The notes under the pieces: generated by a model
Told to the model about the DNA's origin: nothing
Database searches by the model: none
The model's input: only the letters and a program-made list of their open reading frames with translations
Part shown: in pieces, positions 45,848 through 57,944 of the stretch
Layout: each line of letters opens with the position of its first letter
Position numbering within the stretch: position 1 is the first letter of the stretch
Assembly: GCF_001641265.1 (NCBI RefSeq)
Contig: NW_020167531.1
Span: 930,001-994,000, forward strand
Source: Pseudogymnoascus destructans
Taxonomy: Eukaryota > Ascomycota > Leotiomycetes > Thelebolales > Thelebolaceae
Direction: 5' to 3'
Length of the DNA stretch: 64,000 nucleotides
Program-made: the position numbers and the translations under genes

Positions 45848-46702
45848 ATGCCCCTCGACACCTCCTCCTACCACCTCGCGCTCCTCCGCCTCGACGGCCG
45901 ACGGTGGAACGAGTTGCGCCGCCTGCACGCCTCGATCTCGGTCCAGCCATCCGCGGATGGATCCTCCTACCTCGAGATGGGGAATACGAAGGTGCTGTGC
46001 ACGGTTGCGGGGCCGGCGGAGGGGAAGAGGACCGTAGCGGGGGGAGGGAAGGATGGGGAGGCTGTGGTGACGGTTGAGATTGGGGTTGCGGGGTTCAGTG
46101 GGACGGATAGGAAGAAGTGGGGGAGGGGGGATAAGTGAGTTTTTTTTCTTGTTGTGTTTTGCTATTGCTGGGTTGGGTTTGTTGGCAAGAAGGGGGGAGG
46201 GGGGGGTATGGGAGAGCAGCAGGCTGACGAAAGTAGGCGCCTGGCAGAAATGCAAATGACCATCGCAAACGCCTTCACCACTACGCTCTTCACACACCTA
46301 TACCCACACTCTACAATTGCCATCTCGATCCAAGTATTCGCGCAAGACGGTGCCCTCCTCGCCGCCTGCCTCAACGCTGCAACGCTCGCCTTAATCGATG
46401 CTGGCGTGCCGATGCCCGACTACCTCTGCGCCGTAACGGCCGGGACGACCAGCGCACACGCCGCAGGCGACGAGGCGGTGGACCCGCTGCTGGATCTGTG
46501 TTTGATGGAGGAGCAGGAGTTGCCGTTTTTAACGGTTGCGACTGGCGGAGGAGAGAGGGTGAGCGTTTGTGTGTTGGAGAGTCGGGTGCAGGTTTCACGC
46601 GTGGAGGGGATGTTGGCGGTCGGGGTGGATGGGTGTAAGCAGGTTCGGGCGATTATGGATGGGGTTGTGAGGAGGCAGGGGAAGAAGATTTTGGGAGCAT
46701 GA
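45848..46702 (+). CDS. RRP41: Exosome complex subunit Rrp41/Ski6 (RNase PH family)
   Basis: Two exons (45848-46134 and 46237-46702; 102-bp intron) give 250 aa. The N-terminus RLDGRRWNELRRL matches the RNase PH fold start. It is followed by SYLEMGNTKVLCTVAGPAEGK and, after the intron, IANAFTTTLFTHLYP, QVFAQDGALLAACLNAATLALIDAGVPM and the C-terminal ring-contact region. The protein is one of six RNase PH-type subunits of the exosome ring, which guides RNA to Rrp44 in nucleus and cytoplasm. Eukaryotic Rrp41 of this type is catalytically inactive. The intron contains a striking G-run (about 46190-46206). It converges on the disulfide isomerase gene 233 bp downstream. Confidence 0.93.
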
Positions 46703-46935
46703 GGGATAAGGTTGCGGTGTGAGATATAGGTTCATACTTGATGTTTGGGGATTGGAAAAGTGTGGGTAGTGGCGTACTGGAGTTTGGCGCGGGAGAGGAG
46801 ACATGGGAGCATGGGTTTGCGTGGAGCATGGGGGTAAATAAATACTGCTGCATTCACTAAGCTACGCTATTGTACACCGACTCGCCTAAGGAGAGTAATC
46901 AAGTTGTTACATTGCCAAACGATTGATGTGTTTGT

Positions 46936-48455
46936 TCAGAGCTCGTCCTTTACGGAAACAGTCTCCGTAGGTTCCGTAGCCTCAACCTGGATCGTCTTGG
47001 TTTGGGCAACTTGCTCGGGAGTCTTGCCAATGAGGATGCCAGGGAGGATTTGCTTATCGCCCTCACCCATCCTGATGGAATCAATCCACATCTCGATTGC
47101 CTCATGCGTGTACACGTCTCCAGAGTACTTCCTCATCCAGCCCCTCTTTGCGTTTATGGCGACAACATCAACGTCGTTAGTCAGGCCGAGCGCGGTCTTC
47201 AGCCCAGGCATGCCAGTGACCTCCTCAGCGACAGCGTAGAAGGGGAAGATAGCGTGCTTGGAGTTCTGGTACTTGAATGCGACCTCCGCGAGGCTTTCAA
47301 TGCTCTGTACGGAAACATCGCCACCCTTTGCTGAAGTGAAAGCCAACACGCAGGTCCCGGACTTGGGGGTCAGACATGCGTCTGCGAGTTCCGCTTCGCT
47401 CGTGATAACTGGGATGGGTGGGGTCAGAACGACAGGCTTCTCGGCCTCGGGGCTCGGCGACTCAGTGGGCTCCGAGGCTTCTTCTGATGTTTCAGCGGTC
47501 GCACTGGCGGAGGCTTCGGATTCCATTTGGGACGAAGACGCTTCCTCGAATTCCTCCTCGGCCTTCTTCGCTGCCTTCTTGTCTGTTTTCTTCTCAGACT
47601 TCTTCTCGGCTTTCTTCTCCTTGGAAGCCTTGCCCTTTGCAGGTGCTGGGTCTGGATTTGGCGGGTGGACAGAGGAGAGGAACTTTACGATGTCGTCCTT
47701 CTTAAGTTCGCCATCGTAGGTGGTGGCCGACGCGCCATTGCCAGCGGGCAGAAGGACAATAGTAGGGAACTTCTCAATACCAAACATCTCCACTGCTCTT
47801 GGCTCCTTGCTCCTGATTTGAGAGACTTTGATTCCACCCAGGAAATCAATGGCAATTGCCTTCAACAGGGAGCTTGTAGATCCTTTCTCAGTGAACAAAA
47901 TAGCCTTGTGAGTGTCAACGTTCTCAGCCATGAAGGCGTCCAACTCCTTGTCGGTGACCTTGGATACATGGTTTGCGATCTTGGCTGAGACTGCTTCGAC
48001 GATGGGCTTCGCCTCGCGGGCTCCCTGGTAATCCTCAACAATTGGCTTTCCGAACTTCTTGCCTGGCTTGACAATCTTCAGGGTTGGAAATCCCTGGACA
48101 CCCATGCTCCCACAGAACTGCTTGTTGATATCCTCGTCGCAGTTGACAGCCGCGACCTTGGCGAGGCCGGCGAGCTTCTTGGCTGCATTCTCATACGCAG
48201 GTTGGAGGTTCTTGCAGTGGCCACACCATGGAGCATAGAACTCTACAATCTAAATGAAATCATCAGCGCGTAGTTCGTTGTACATGTGCATGGGGGGCTT
48301 ACAGAGGTGTAGTTGGACTTTGCGATGAGGCGGTCGTAGTTCTTAGCATCGACTTGGAGAACCATGGAGCTTTTGGGGTAAAGGCCCGCCGCGGTGGCGG
48401 GCGACGCCAGCAATAACACCGTAGCGGCCGCGGCCAGAGCTCCGGTATACACCAT
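46936..48455 (-). CDS. Protein disulfide isomerase, ER-retained (KDEL)
   Basis: Two exons (48455-48303 and 48249-46936; 53-bp intron) give 488 aa. Residues 1-22 form a signal peptide (LAAAATVLLLASPATAA). One thioredoxin domain carries the active site W-C-G-H-C (Cys60 and Cys63), split just upstream by the intron, and the cis-Pro loop GVQGFPTLKI. A second thioredoxin-like fold lacks a CxxC. Next comes a Lys/Glu-rich linker (near residues 255-330) and a C-terminal fold with a lone Cys. The last four residues KDEL keep it in the endoplasmic reticulum. It forms and reshuffles disulfides of secretory proteins. The architecture is nearest to Mpd1/PDIA6-type isomerases and not the four-domain Pdi1. 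Confidence 0.92.
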
Positions 48456-48846
48456 TGCGTGAGATAATGAGGAGATAGAGAAGATGTTATAGAGTGAGAT
48501 CGACGTGGCAAGCTATGGTTTATATATCAGATCAGAGTTACAGTTCTTTCATTGCTTATGTGACAAGTGGCCACAGTAGCTAAATCCCCAATCTGGATAA
48601 AGAGTCTGGGGAAGCTGCATGATATGATATGTGGCCCGTGCGCTGAGACGCGACGCTAAGCGACGGACTCTACGTCAGGCGGGGGAGCTCCGCTGTTTAA
48701 CCCTCTGATATTCGATCAAAGACCTCATTTCCTGAATTTGAGTACGGGAAAGCTTATGGAAACAGCAATGTACTCTTAGTAACGACCTCACTTTTCATAG
48801 ATATCCATAGGAGGCATCTGCGACAGCAACAACAACGCGAGGCGCC
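48456..48846. promoter_or_regulatory. Divergent promoter region, disulfide isomerase and VTA1
   Basis: The two start codons are 391 bp apart and divergent. TATATA at 48521-48526 lies upstream of the isomerase start on its strand. No unfolded-protein-response element could be assigned with confidence. Confidence 0.5.
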
Positions 48847-50310
48847 ATGGCCGCCTCCCTCCCCGCAAAGCTCAAGGCAAATGCAGATATCGCCAGATTC
48901 GCCCAGAGAGCTGCTCAGTTAGAGCAAGTAAAGCCGGCGATCGCGTACTGGTGTAAGTTTGGGAGCTGTATTCATGACCGTGCATTGTAACTAACGTTTC
49001 CCAGGCGAATACTGGATTGTCAACCAGCTGATTGCCAGAGGACTCCATAACACCGACTCAGAATGCCTTCAATATACGTCAAAGCTGATGGACAAGCTGG
49101 AACAGGTACGCTTATGAAGCACGTACAATTAACGAAGGCTGACAAACTATGGCAGACGAAGAGTAAATATGCCGACGACGATGCCATAATAGACGACACC
49201 GCCGGTCAGGCATACGTGGAGCAATTCGGCCTCGAAACGTTTGAACGGGCTGATCGAGCCGTCCAAGCCAACAAGATTACAAAGTAAAGAAACCCTCTGC
49301 CAATTTACGGCTACTCATTCTAATAAATTACAAGGCAAACCGCAGATACCTTCCTCGCCGCATCTACATTCCTTGAACTCCTGAACATATGGGGCGAGGC
49401 AGACCAAGAAATCCAGGCCAAGCTCCGCTATGCGAAATGGAACGCGCTCCGTATCGTTAAAGCCATCAAGGAGGGCAAAGATCCCAACGAATCCAACCCA
49501 GCTCCTGAGCCTCAGCCGGAGGAAGCACAAGGCCAAGCCAGCGAGTCCGAGTTGCAACAACTGGGCGACAATCAGTCTCATCCACCACCACCGACGGCAG
49601 AAGATGCCCCAGATGAGCAGGATTTAATGTCCCCTCATCTCGCTGCACAATCGCTGCTCAACAAATCCCTCCACCCCTCTCAAGAACCCTCGCGGCAAAA
49701 CACACCACCAACTGCCTCCCATCCCGGCCCACCACCTCAACTCTTCAACCCGTCCGCCTCCCAAACCCTGTCTCCTATAGCCCCCTCTCCTTCCGCCGCA
49801 CCGAAGGACCGCTCCGGATCCATAGGCGGCGGATACTTTCCGGAAGTTCCAACAGACACCCGTGATATACCAGCTGTGCCGACAACATTCCCAACTCACC
49901 TGTCCCCCACCAAATCCCCGAAACCCAGCGTCATCAGCCCACCCCACGAACAGTCTACCTTCCCCACCTTCCCTACCGTCGACTACACACCTAACACAGG
50001 ACACACAGACCAAACCATCGATTCCTACTACTCCCAATCGCCGCCTCAGCCACCAGCACCAGCACCACCAGCGCAAGCAGCTTACAACGCGCCTCCCGTC
50101 TCCACGATCGCTGCGCCAGTAGGGTCCACACTACCACCACGACCTGTTAGCAGCGCGCCTCGACCGCAGGCAGCTGTGGTGCTGGATGATGTGGCGGTGG
50201 CGAAGGCGCAGAAGCACGCGAGGTGGGCGATTAGCGCGTTGAATTTCGAGGACTCGGAGACGGCGATTCGGGAGCTGAGGGCGGCGCTGGAGACGCTGGG
50301 TGCGCAGTAG
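48847..50310 (+). CDS. VTA1: Vta1/LIP5, Vps4 cofactor in ESCRT-III disassembly
   Basis: Four exons (48847-48952, 49005-49105, 49156-49283, 49335-50310) give 436 aa. The N-terminal 170 residues are the Vta1 helical domain with two MIT-like bundles: LPAKLKANADIARFAQRA, YWCEYWIVNQLIARG, then TFLAASTFLELLNIWG and KLRYAKWNALRIVKAIKEG. A long Pro/Ser-rich linker follows. The last 40 residues (VAKAQKHARWAISALNFEDSE) are the C-terminal domain that dimerises and activates Vps4. The protein acts in the cytosol on endosomes. Each intron is 50-52 bp with consensus sites, and the joins are unambiguous. A damaged repeat of the last coding 107 bp lies just downstream. Confidence 0.94.
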
Positions 50311-50355
50311 ATTGTAGTGTGGGGAGGATGCTTGGCCTATTTTTTAGTGGGGGGA

Positions 50356-50462
50356 TGTGGTGCTGGATGATGTGGAGGTGGCGAAGGCGCAGAAGCACGC
50401 GAGGTGGGCAATTTGCGCGTTGAATTTCAAGGACTCGGAGACGGCGATTCGGGAGCTGAGGG
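50356..50462 (+). repeat. Partial duplication of the VTA1 3' coding end
   Basis: This block repeats 50175-50281 (the start of the C-terminal Vta1 domain) at a fixed offset of 181 bp with about six differences. It lies past the VTA1 stop codon, so it is probably part of the 3' untranslated region. Confidence 0.92.
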
Positions 50463-50606
50463 ATTGTAGATAAAGCGCGAGAGTCGAGAGTCGAGAGGAG
50501 GTAAATTCTAGGATGTATACGGTGGAGAAAATAATTTACGAGTCCTACGAGTTGAGATTCGGCGTGCTTATGTATCGTTCCAGTGACATCGACCAACAAT
50601 CACCCT

Positions 50607-50679
50607 GCCTGGGTAGCTCAATCGGTAGAGCGTGTGACTCTTAATCTCAAGGTCGCGGGTTCGAGCCCCGCCTCGGGCT
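50607..50679 (+). tRNA. tRNA-Lys (anticodon CUU)
   Basis: A 73-nt cloverleaf without an intron. The acceptor arms GCCTGGG and CTCGGGC pair with G-T allowances. The D arm is GCTC/GAGC. The anticodon loop is C-T-CTT-A-A, reading AAG codons. The T arm is GCGGG/CCCGC with loop TTCGAGC, and GGTTCGAGCCC is a good B box. The anticodon stem TGTGA/TCTCA has one T:T mismatch at its middle pair. Confidence 0.93.
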
Positions 50680-50715
50680 CAAATCCCGAGTTTCTCTACA
50701 GATTCTCTCATCATC

Positions 50716-50739
50716 TTTTTGCAATTTTTGTTTTTTTTT
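50716..50739 (+). terminator. RNA polymerase III T-run terminator of tRNA-Lys
   Basis: Three T-runs (5, 5 and 9 T) follow the tRNA within 60 bp, the usual Pol III stop signal. Confidence 0.7.
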
Positions 50740-51033
50740 GCATGCGACGTGTATGAATGTAATGCGAATAGTATTATCTAATATTTTGTCGTTGTGGTGG
50801 TGGGTTGGTGGTATGAGAGGATTGTGTGTTTGTGTAAAAATCGCATGGGAAGTTGGTTGGATGTAATTTTTTAAAGGGCAAAAGTTTTATATACCCGCTA
50901 AGTTCATAAATAACTGCAGCTATCATTTAGAGAGTCAATATTCAACTATGCTCAACTATCCTGTTTACTATACCCCCAATGTATCCCAGGACCTTTCCCA
51001 AAATACCATGATGATCTATTCCAAGTATCCTCA

Positions 51034-53467
51034 CTATAATTCCAAACCCCTCGTCGCCTGAATGATCCTATCGTCAATAATACGAATCCACATAATCGCC
51101 CCCATCTCATCCTCATTATCGATCGCCTCCGCCAAACTAGGAAATACCGCTACACCTCGTTAGCAAACACACACTTTAGTTTAGGCCAGGGGAGGAAAAC
51201 TCACCACCAGCATACCCAGTCCACAACCCCGGCGCAAAAATCACATGCTTAAACCAGCTCCTCCCCGTCAGGCCCGGCGCATGCAAGAACTTCCGATCGA
51301 GGAGCTTCATCGCGAAATTCGCCTTGCGGACACCCAAATACAGTTTCAGGCGGGCGCACCATCTCAGCCATCCGTAGCCGTGCTTGGCGCGCTTGCGCAG
51401 CGTGTCGACGTGCTCGTCAAAGACGCGCGCTACCTTGAGGAAGCGGTGGGCTGAACCTTGCATTTTCTCGAGGCGGCGGCGGAGGTACCTGCGGCGGGAG
51501 GCGGAGTCGGTTGAGGTTTCTGGGGTTGGTCGGAAGCGGATCGTAGAGGATCGTGCGGGGCCGTCGTCGAGGAGGTCGTCGATCTGCTGGACGTATGAGA
51601 TGAGTGCTTTGCCGTAGTCGGTGGTGCGGAAGGGGACTAGGGGGGCGTCGACGAGCTTGGCGACGAAGAGGCCGAGGACTTTGGAGATGGTGGTGTGATA
51701 GTGCCAGCCTGGGTCGCCGTAGGTTTCCATCCAGTGGTAGCTGTCGTAGTTGGAGTGGTACTGGTAGACTGCGCTTTCGTGGCTTGCGGTGAAGCCGATG
51801 TCGATGGAAGAGATACCGGCGAAGTCTTGGAAGGCGGTGAAATCGGAGCCGCTGCCCATGGTCTTGATGTGACCGCCCCATACGTCACGGACGGTTTGTC
51901 CCTCCACAGTCTGGTTCGGCGATTGAACCTTGCCGGTCACCTCGTGAATGAGGTTGTTTAGCAGAGGCGAAGCGGCCGCAGTGAATTCTGGCCCGCTGCA
52001 GCCAACGTCAATGTTGATATAGGCAACATTGGCTTCGCTCAGCCAAGGAATGTACTCTTCAACCCACTCCGTACTGCCGACCAGGCCATACTCCTCACCA
52101 TCCCAGCTTGCGAAGACAATAGTACGGAGCGGTTTCCAGCCCTTGGAGAGCGCTTGCCCAAAGCCGCGGATGACCTCCATCATAGCTGCGGAGCCAGAGT
52201 TAGGGTCACCAGCACCTCCGACGATCCACGCATCGCGGTGGTTTCCAACAACAACGACTTCATCGGAAAGAGTCCCGTTGATTATACCGATGACGTTCCA
52301 GATAGGTGTGATCTTGTAATCCTGCTCGTTTACTAGCTTCAAAACAAGACCTTCTGGGGATGGGCCAGCATTATAGTGAACACCACGCGTCACGAGACCG
52401 AGGTTGACATCCCAGTACTTGTTCAAGTCCTTCGGTATTGGGCCATGACCATTGAGCGCCTTGAGAATTGGAATCGCGTCCGTATACGATATGGGAATAG
52501 AGGGAATCTGTGGAATATTGTCGTCTATTGGAGATCGAGGTACTCCAGGCTTCGAAGGGTAGCCAGGCGTGGTAGGGTCGCCGGGTCCCATGGACAGGAA
52601 CTGAGCGCTTCCACGCTGGACACTGGATGGGTTGCGGCCAGGTCCATTTGGGTAATTTTCAGACATATCATGCAGTGGGCCCCCATCATCACCAGGATCC
52701 GTAAAAAGAACTGCGCCGACCATGCCCAGCTCTTGAGCACGCTTAATCTTCAGGCCTCTGAAGACATGGCCGTATCTTGCGATGGCAATGTTGCCTTTCA
52801 GGATGACGTTGGCCTTGATCAGGTCCTCGAAGTCATGGTATGTGCCGTAGTTGACATATACATATCGCGCAGTGACGTTGCCGTTGGCGGAATAGCCGTG
52901 GAATGTTGGGATCCTATTGGAAGCGCCAGTCGTTGGGTCTTCTTCCAGCACATCCTCCTCCAATGAAGCCTCGAACTTGACCTTCCATGTTGCGTCGTCA
53001 TCTTTCGAATGTCCCTTGCTGGGTTTCTGCAGAAGTGCAAGTCTATGTCCGAGAGGGTAGTTCAGGTAAACCTCATAAGGAACAACACTTGAGTCTTCAA
53101 TGCCAAACTCCTTCCACTTCTCCTGTGTCCAAACAGCCTGGCTGAGATTGGTCCCAGCCAGATGAGGACCCGAGGTGTAGTATTTGCTCCATTCTGACAG
53201 CTTCTCCGTGCTGGGACTGTTCAGAAGGAGATTTTCGAGGTCGGCGTATTGAAACTTGCCACGGGAGGGCACGAGGTCGTCGAGAAGGTGGGGGATAAAG
53301 GCCGCTGGAATCAGAACGAAGACGACAAAGGCAATAGCCAATGAGGCTGTAGCTATATAAGCGAATCGACGCCGAACAGCAGCCGGGGACCTTTGTTGTT
53401 GAGGCAGTCGAGCTGGTTGAGCTGTCGAAGAAGCTCCGAGGAGAGGTGTGCGGTCATCAGTAGCCAT
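51034..53467 (-). CDS. M28 peptidase, glutamate carboxypeptidase II/transferrin-receptor family, membrane-anchored
   Basis: Two exons (53467-51205 and 51149-51034; 55-bp intron) give 792 aa. A short cytosolic tail (MATDDRTPLLG) leads to one membrane span near residues 36-56 (ASLAIAFVVFVLIPAAF), so the protein is type II. A protease-associated domain follows (NYGTYHDFEDL ... GNIAIARYG). The zinc-peptidase core has NHRDAW, GAGDPNSG, WDGEEYGL, NIDVGCSG and YHSNYDSYHW, which supply the ligands His, Asp, Glu, Asp and His of the active family. The C-terminal dimerisation domain is completed by exon 2 (AVFPSLAEAI). The yeast relatives Vps70 and Tre1 act in vacuolar sorting; here the zinc site is complete, so peptidase activity is likely. 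Confidence 0.92.
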
Positions 53468-54572
53468 GGTAGGTTGTAGATGACCTTTGAGTGAAGATGA
53501 GAGCAGCAGGTGCATACATATATAGGCACAATGCCGGCGATAGCGAAGCCGAAGTGGAATGAAGTGACGATCAGTGAATTCGCAAGAAGTGTAGGTACGA
53601 GTAGGAAGCTGGACCTCCTTCCCAAGCTCGTTAGCGTTGGTGGGTAGGTAGGTAGTAGTACATGTAACAGGCAGGATAACAAGGCAGGATAAGAAGTACC
53701 GGTGGCTGAAGTGGCTGGAGTGAATGGAGTGGCTGGAGTGTGGGGAGTGGCTCGAGTGTGGGGAGTGGCTGGAGTGTGGGGAGTGGCTAGAGTGTGGGGA
53801 GTGGCTGGAGTGTGGGGAGTGGCTAGAGTGTGGGGAGTGGCTCGAGTGTGGGGAGTGGCTGGAGTGTGGGGTAGCACGTTCTGCAAATGTGTGTATTAAA
53901 TTTACTGAAGGTACAGTACCCGTACTAACGGGACTCTACTGTAGTAGTATGCTACGTATATTTATTTATACCCTAGTCAAGATTAGGATGGTGTCTTGAC
54001 CGAATACCCACTTAAGCCTTTGACAAGAAGCCATGATTGGTTGAGCACGGATGAACGGCCCAATCACGCCTTATAATTGGTCACAACCGTCACACATGGT
54101 TGAAATCACATAGTCACGTGACTACACACCCCACCACCTTCCTGTTGGGAGTAGGGACGTGCGCTATGGAATACGGTGGCCTTTTGGCCGTGAAAATGAT
54201 CGTTCTGAATACCACCCGATTTTGGGTGTGGATCCCCGGTTCCCATAATCACTTCGAACACTTCCCCTCCAGTCATCATCTCACGTGATCTGATATCTTC
54301 TTCTAGCTCCTCGCAGCGCAGCTCCTCCAGCCTTCGTCCTCTTCTTTGATCTTGTCATGTTTTGGTTACTGTGCTGCCTGTTTGCATCTATAAACATATG
54401 TCTATAATAATCTTATAGCTAAACTGGCTTTGATCTTGTGCCTAACCATACTGTATCCACTATAAAGAACCATTTTTGCCTTTCATGCACCCCAGAACCG
54501 TAGTGGTCACCTGTACGAGACGCCCATAGGGCACTCAAACTTCATCCGCTGCCGTCCCGAGGGGATCTTAGG
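53468..54572. promoter_or_regulatory. Divergent promoter region with a minisatellite
   Basis: This 1.1 kb lies between divergent starts of the M28 peptidase and the second MFS gene. It contains the 18-bp minisatellite at 53729-53872. The open frames over the repeat are a by-product of a unit length divisible by three. Confidence 0.5.
53729..53872 (+). repeat. 18-bp minisatellite, eight units
   Basis: Eight units of GTGGCTGGAGTGTGGGGA, varying only at CTGG, CTCG or CTAG. Degenerate units extend about 25 bp to the left. Confidence 0.95.
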
Positions 54573-56667
54573 ATGGCCAAGATGCCTCGTCGCCAGCCAA
54601 AGCTGCCTGTGTGGCAGCTGATCATACTGGGTAAATCTGCTCTGTTCATTCCTTGATGGGATGCCGATCGCTGATGGCCTCGGTAGCAATATGTAGACTC
54701 GCAGAGCCAATCGCGGCAACGAGCGTCTTTCCCTACCTGGTATGAGGAATCTTTCCATCAACCTCTATGCCTCAAATCAGACCGACTTTATATTGCGCAC
54801 AATGCTAACATGCAAAAGCCTGAAATGATTGAAAGTTTCGGGGTCAAAAAGCAAGGGGTAGCCAAGTGGGCAGGTAAGACACCACCGTCTTCCTGCGTGA
54901 AACATATGAAACATGAAACTCACAGGTTTATAGGAATCACAAGTGCTGTATTCAGTTTGAGCCAGAGCATTACGGCCATAATATGGGGTAGAGCGTCCGA
55001 CATGTTCGGCCGGAAACCAGTGATCCTGGTGGGGCTTACATCGACTATGATCATGAGCATATTATGGGGTTTCTCGACATCCCTTACTTGGGCAATCATT
55101 GCGAGAGCTCTCTCCGGCGGAGGAAATGGAAATGGTTAGTTGTGAGCAGCCCCTTTGTTTGAAGTCCACAAGCTAAATAGCGGCAATTGGCATCATTCGA
55201 ACCATTGTTGCCGAAATGGTGCCTGAAAGGAGCCTTCAACCTCGTGCGTTCTCAGTCATGCCTCTCGTATGGAGCTTTGGTAGTATCCTGGGACCAGCCT
55301 TTGGTGGTTTCTTCGCGTCTCCGGCCGTCAATCTTCCTGGACTGTTCAGCAACAACAAGTTGCTCACAAAGTTTCCCTTCGCGCTGCCCAATATGATAGC
55401 GTCCATCTTCTTTGCCGTCGGCATTATTGTCGGCTTCCTCTTTCTGAAAGAGACCCTAGAGACTCGCAAGAACAAACCCGATTACGGAATTTATATCGGC
55501 CAGAGGCTGGTTCGGTGTGTCACGTCCCGCAAGAAGAGGAGGAACTGTGACTATGACGACGATGAGCTCGGAGCTGCTCTGCTCAACAACACCCACTCCC
55601 GCAGTAACTCTCACTCCTCCAGCAAACAATTCGACACGACATGGAAAGCACCCAAGACTCCACAAGCGGCCGGTCCCTCCGTCTGGGAAGTCTTCAACAA
55701 GCAATCAAACCTCAACCTCCTCTCATACGCCATCCTCGCCCTCCACAGCATGGCCATGGACCAACTCCTTCCAATCTTCATGCACCACCCTCAACAAGCA
55801 CCCGACTCCTCCAACACGACACTCCCCTTCAAATTCAGCGGAGGCTTCGGCATCTCCTCCTCCCGCATTGGGACTCTCTTCACCGCCTACGGTATCTGCA
55901 GCGGCATCGTGCAGTTCTTCGTATTCCCGGTGGTGGTACGGCGGTTCGGTGTCCTGCGGTGCTACCGCGTGTGCGCAGTCGTTATTCCATCCGTCATGTT
56001 CGTCACGCCGTATACGGCGCTTATCCAGAACCCTATACGTCAGCAACTTGCGATGTTTAGCTTGATGATCGTCAAGGCGTTCTGTGGCATCTTCATGTTC
56101 CCATGTAGTACGATAATGTTGACGAATTCCGCGGCGAGCCTGAGGCTGCTTGGGACACTGAATGGGGTCGCCACAAGCGTGAGTGCGATTGGGCGAGCAG
56201 CTGGGCCGTTCTTCGCTGGCGCGGCGTTCTCTTGGGGGTTGGAGAGGGGGTATGTTATTGTGGCGTGGTGGATGCTGGGTTTCATTGCGATACTTGGCGC
56301 GATTCCGATATTTATGTTAGTTGAGATGGAGGGGTTTAATCAGGCCAGCGACGATGAGGACGGGAGTGACGACGAAGAACTCTTGACCCCTAATGATGGT
56401 GATGATGATGCGGGCACCATCATCGCGGGGGACGAGGCTCTATATGAGACTTCGGAGGATGAAGAAGCGATTGACATGGTGGAACAGCCGTTGGCGGGTA
56501 CACAGCAAAGACTTGGTGTACCCAACGTATCTGTACAACGCAGGATGAGCAGTCCGGTTGGTATCCGAGGAAATAGTATTGGGCCAGGCGAACGAGGAAG
56601 GAGGCTGAGCACTGGGCTTGGTTACTCCAATTTCGGTCGTGGAACCGGAGGGACAACATTCGGATGA
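54573..56667 (+). CDS. MFS transporter, DHA1-type (YCR023C/ZIFL-like)
   Basis: Five exons (54573-54630, 54687-54739, 54819-54873, 54934-55134, 55181-56667) give 617 aa. Joins rebuild LPVWQLIILAICRLAEPIAATSVFPYL as TM1, then PEMIESFGV and WAGITSAVFSLSQS. Motif A is intact (GRASDMFGRKPVI) after TM2. The central loop is hydrophilic and rich in Asn, Ser and basic residues (near residues 230-300). Six further spans end in MLGFIAILGAIPIFMLVEM. The last 130 residues form an acidic then Arg/Gly-rich cytosolic tail. Relatives are proton antiporters for drugs, ions or metabolites in the plasma or vacuolar membrane. The substrate is not known. Either ATG at 54573 or 54582 could be the start. Confidence 0.9.
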
Positions 56668-57944
56668 TTCAGGCTGGGAATAGAGGGCAACGGGACGGAA
56701 TGAGATTAATGAATACTGCCATGTTCTTATGGTGTTTGCCCTGTCCTCTATGGCAATTTGTTTGGGCGTTTATGTGTGCGGCAGCCAGCCACAGTTGGTT
56801 TTGAGTGCCTCCTTGTTAGCCAGCTCAGTGAGCCTTTTGTTTGAAATTCTATAGCATGATAATGGGTCTGCATATTCCTTTATAATGGTATTAAATCGGC
56901 CACGGTCTTTTTGAGTTAGTGTTCTCCCACACCAAGTGTGGGATTGATTCCCTGCCTGCCTTGAACAACCCCCCTCTGGCTACCTATTTATAAGCCAACT
57001 TTTCGGCACAGTGAAGTACCACTGTCTGGACAATCTGGCCAGCGGAGGAAATGAAGGTTATGGATTCGAGTGTCGGCGAGGAAAGGAAAGAAAGAGTTTG
57101 GAAACGATCAACACAAGTCAACAGGAGATAACATATCAACGACAAAAAGTAAAATCACAAAGATGATTTTCTCCCTCATAACATCTTGAGATCTGATGAG
57201 TCTTTTGCTATTTTTACTCACATGCTTGTTTACATTCGTTCCTCACTCGTTGATCTTGTTTACGAGCCACATACTTAGCTCTCACCATCAAGTGAATTCC
57301 TATAAACACAACAGCTCCACTTGGGACATTCATTCTCTCCTCTCTCTCCCCATGATACTCATTTTTCTGCATTCGCGGGCAAGTGCGGGCAGAACAAAGA
57401 AGCCCATATGCTTTTGAAAGTTCTGCATGCTAATTAATCTGAGTATAAAAACACATGATTTCCTATAATTTCAGAAAATATCTGAGCCGGAAACAGAACC
57501 TCAGACTCCCAAACTAAAGTTGAACCTTCGCTGTCAAAGATACACCCCCCAGGGACCGCCAGGACCGCCCTCGGCCCTGCGGCTGTAACTGCTACGGCGA
57601 TCTCAGGTTCGTTCTTGAGGTCCGAATCAGTACCGGAAGGTGTCCGCTACACGTTTGAGTAGAATAGAATTTTCGTAAATTCTATTCTGAGTTTATTGTT
57701 GTAAGCCAACATTTGAGTATTCCGCTTCGCCCACTTCCTCTTGTTTTTTTCTTCCAACAACAACGCCAGCAACCCTCCCACCCGAGACCAGTAAGTGGCC
57801 CCTCCCCGTCCGTTTCTTGATGTGATACTGATAGATTGGATAGTATACATCCAATCCACACGAACGAGTAGGTGATGAGAGCACGTTGGCGCGGTGTTGA
57901 TAACTTGTGCTGGGCTGAGGGAATCGCAGATTCCAAATTTGAAG
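56668..57944. other. Gene-free stretch
   Basis: No gene is supported. A perfect 12-bp inverted repeat with a 4-base loop lies at 57661-57688 (AGAATAGAATTT and its complement). The part after 57480 may already belong to transposon debris. Confidence 0.45.

Noticed and set aside
45725..46297. Long minus-strand frame opposite RRP41
   Set aside because: It overlaps a well-supported exosome gene, has a biased Pro/Arg composition and no motif.
51417..51881. Arg/His/Pro-rich minus-strand frame inside the M28 peptidase gene
   Set aside because: It is a shifted-frame shadow of the peptidase coding sequence.
53353..53886. Minus-strand frame with TPATPHT repeats
   Set aside because: It is the translation of an 18-bp minisatellite and overlaps the start of the M28 peptidase gene.
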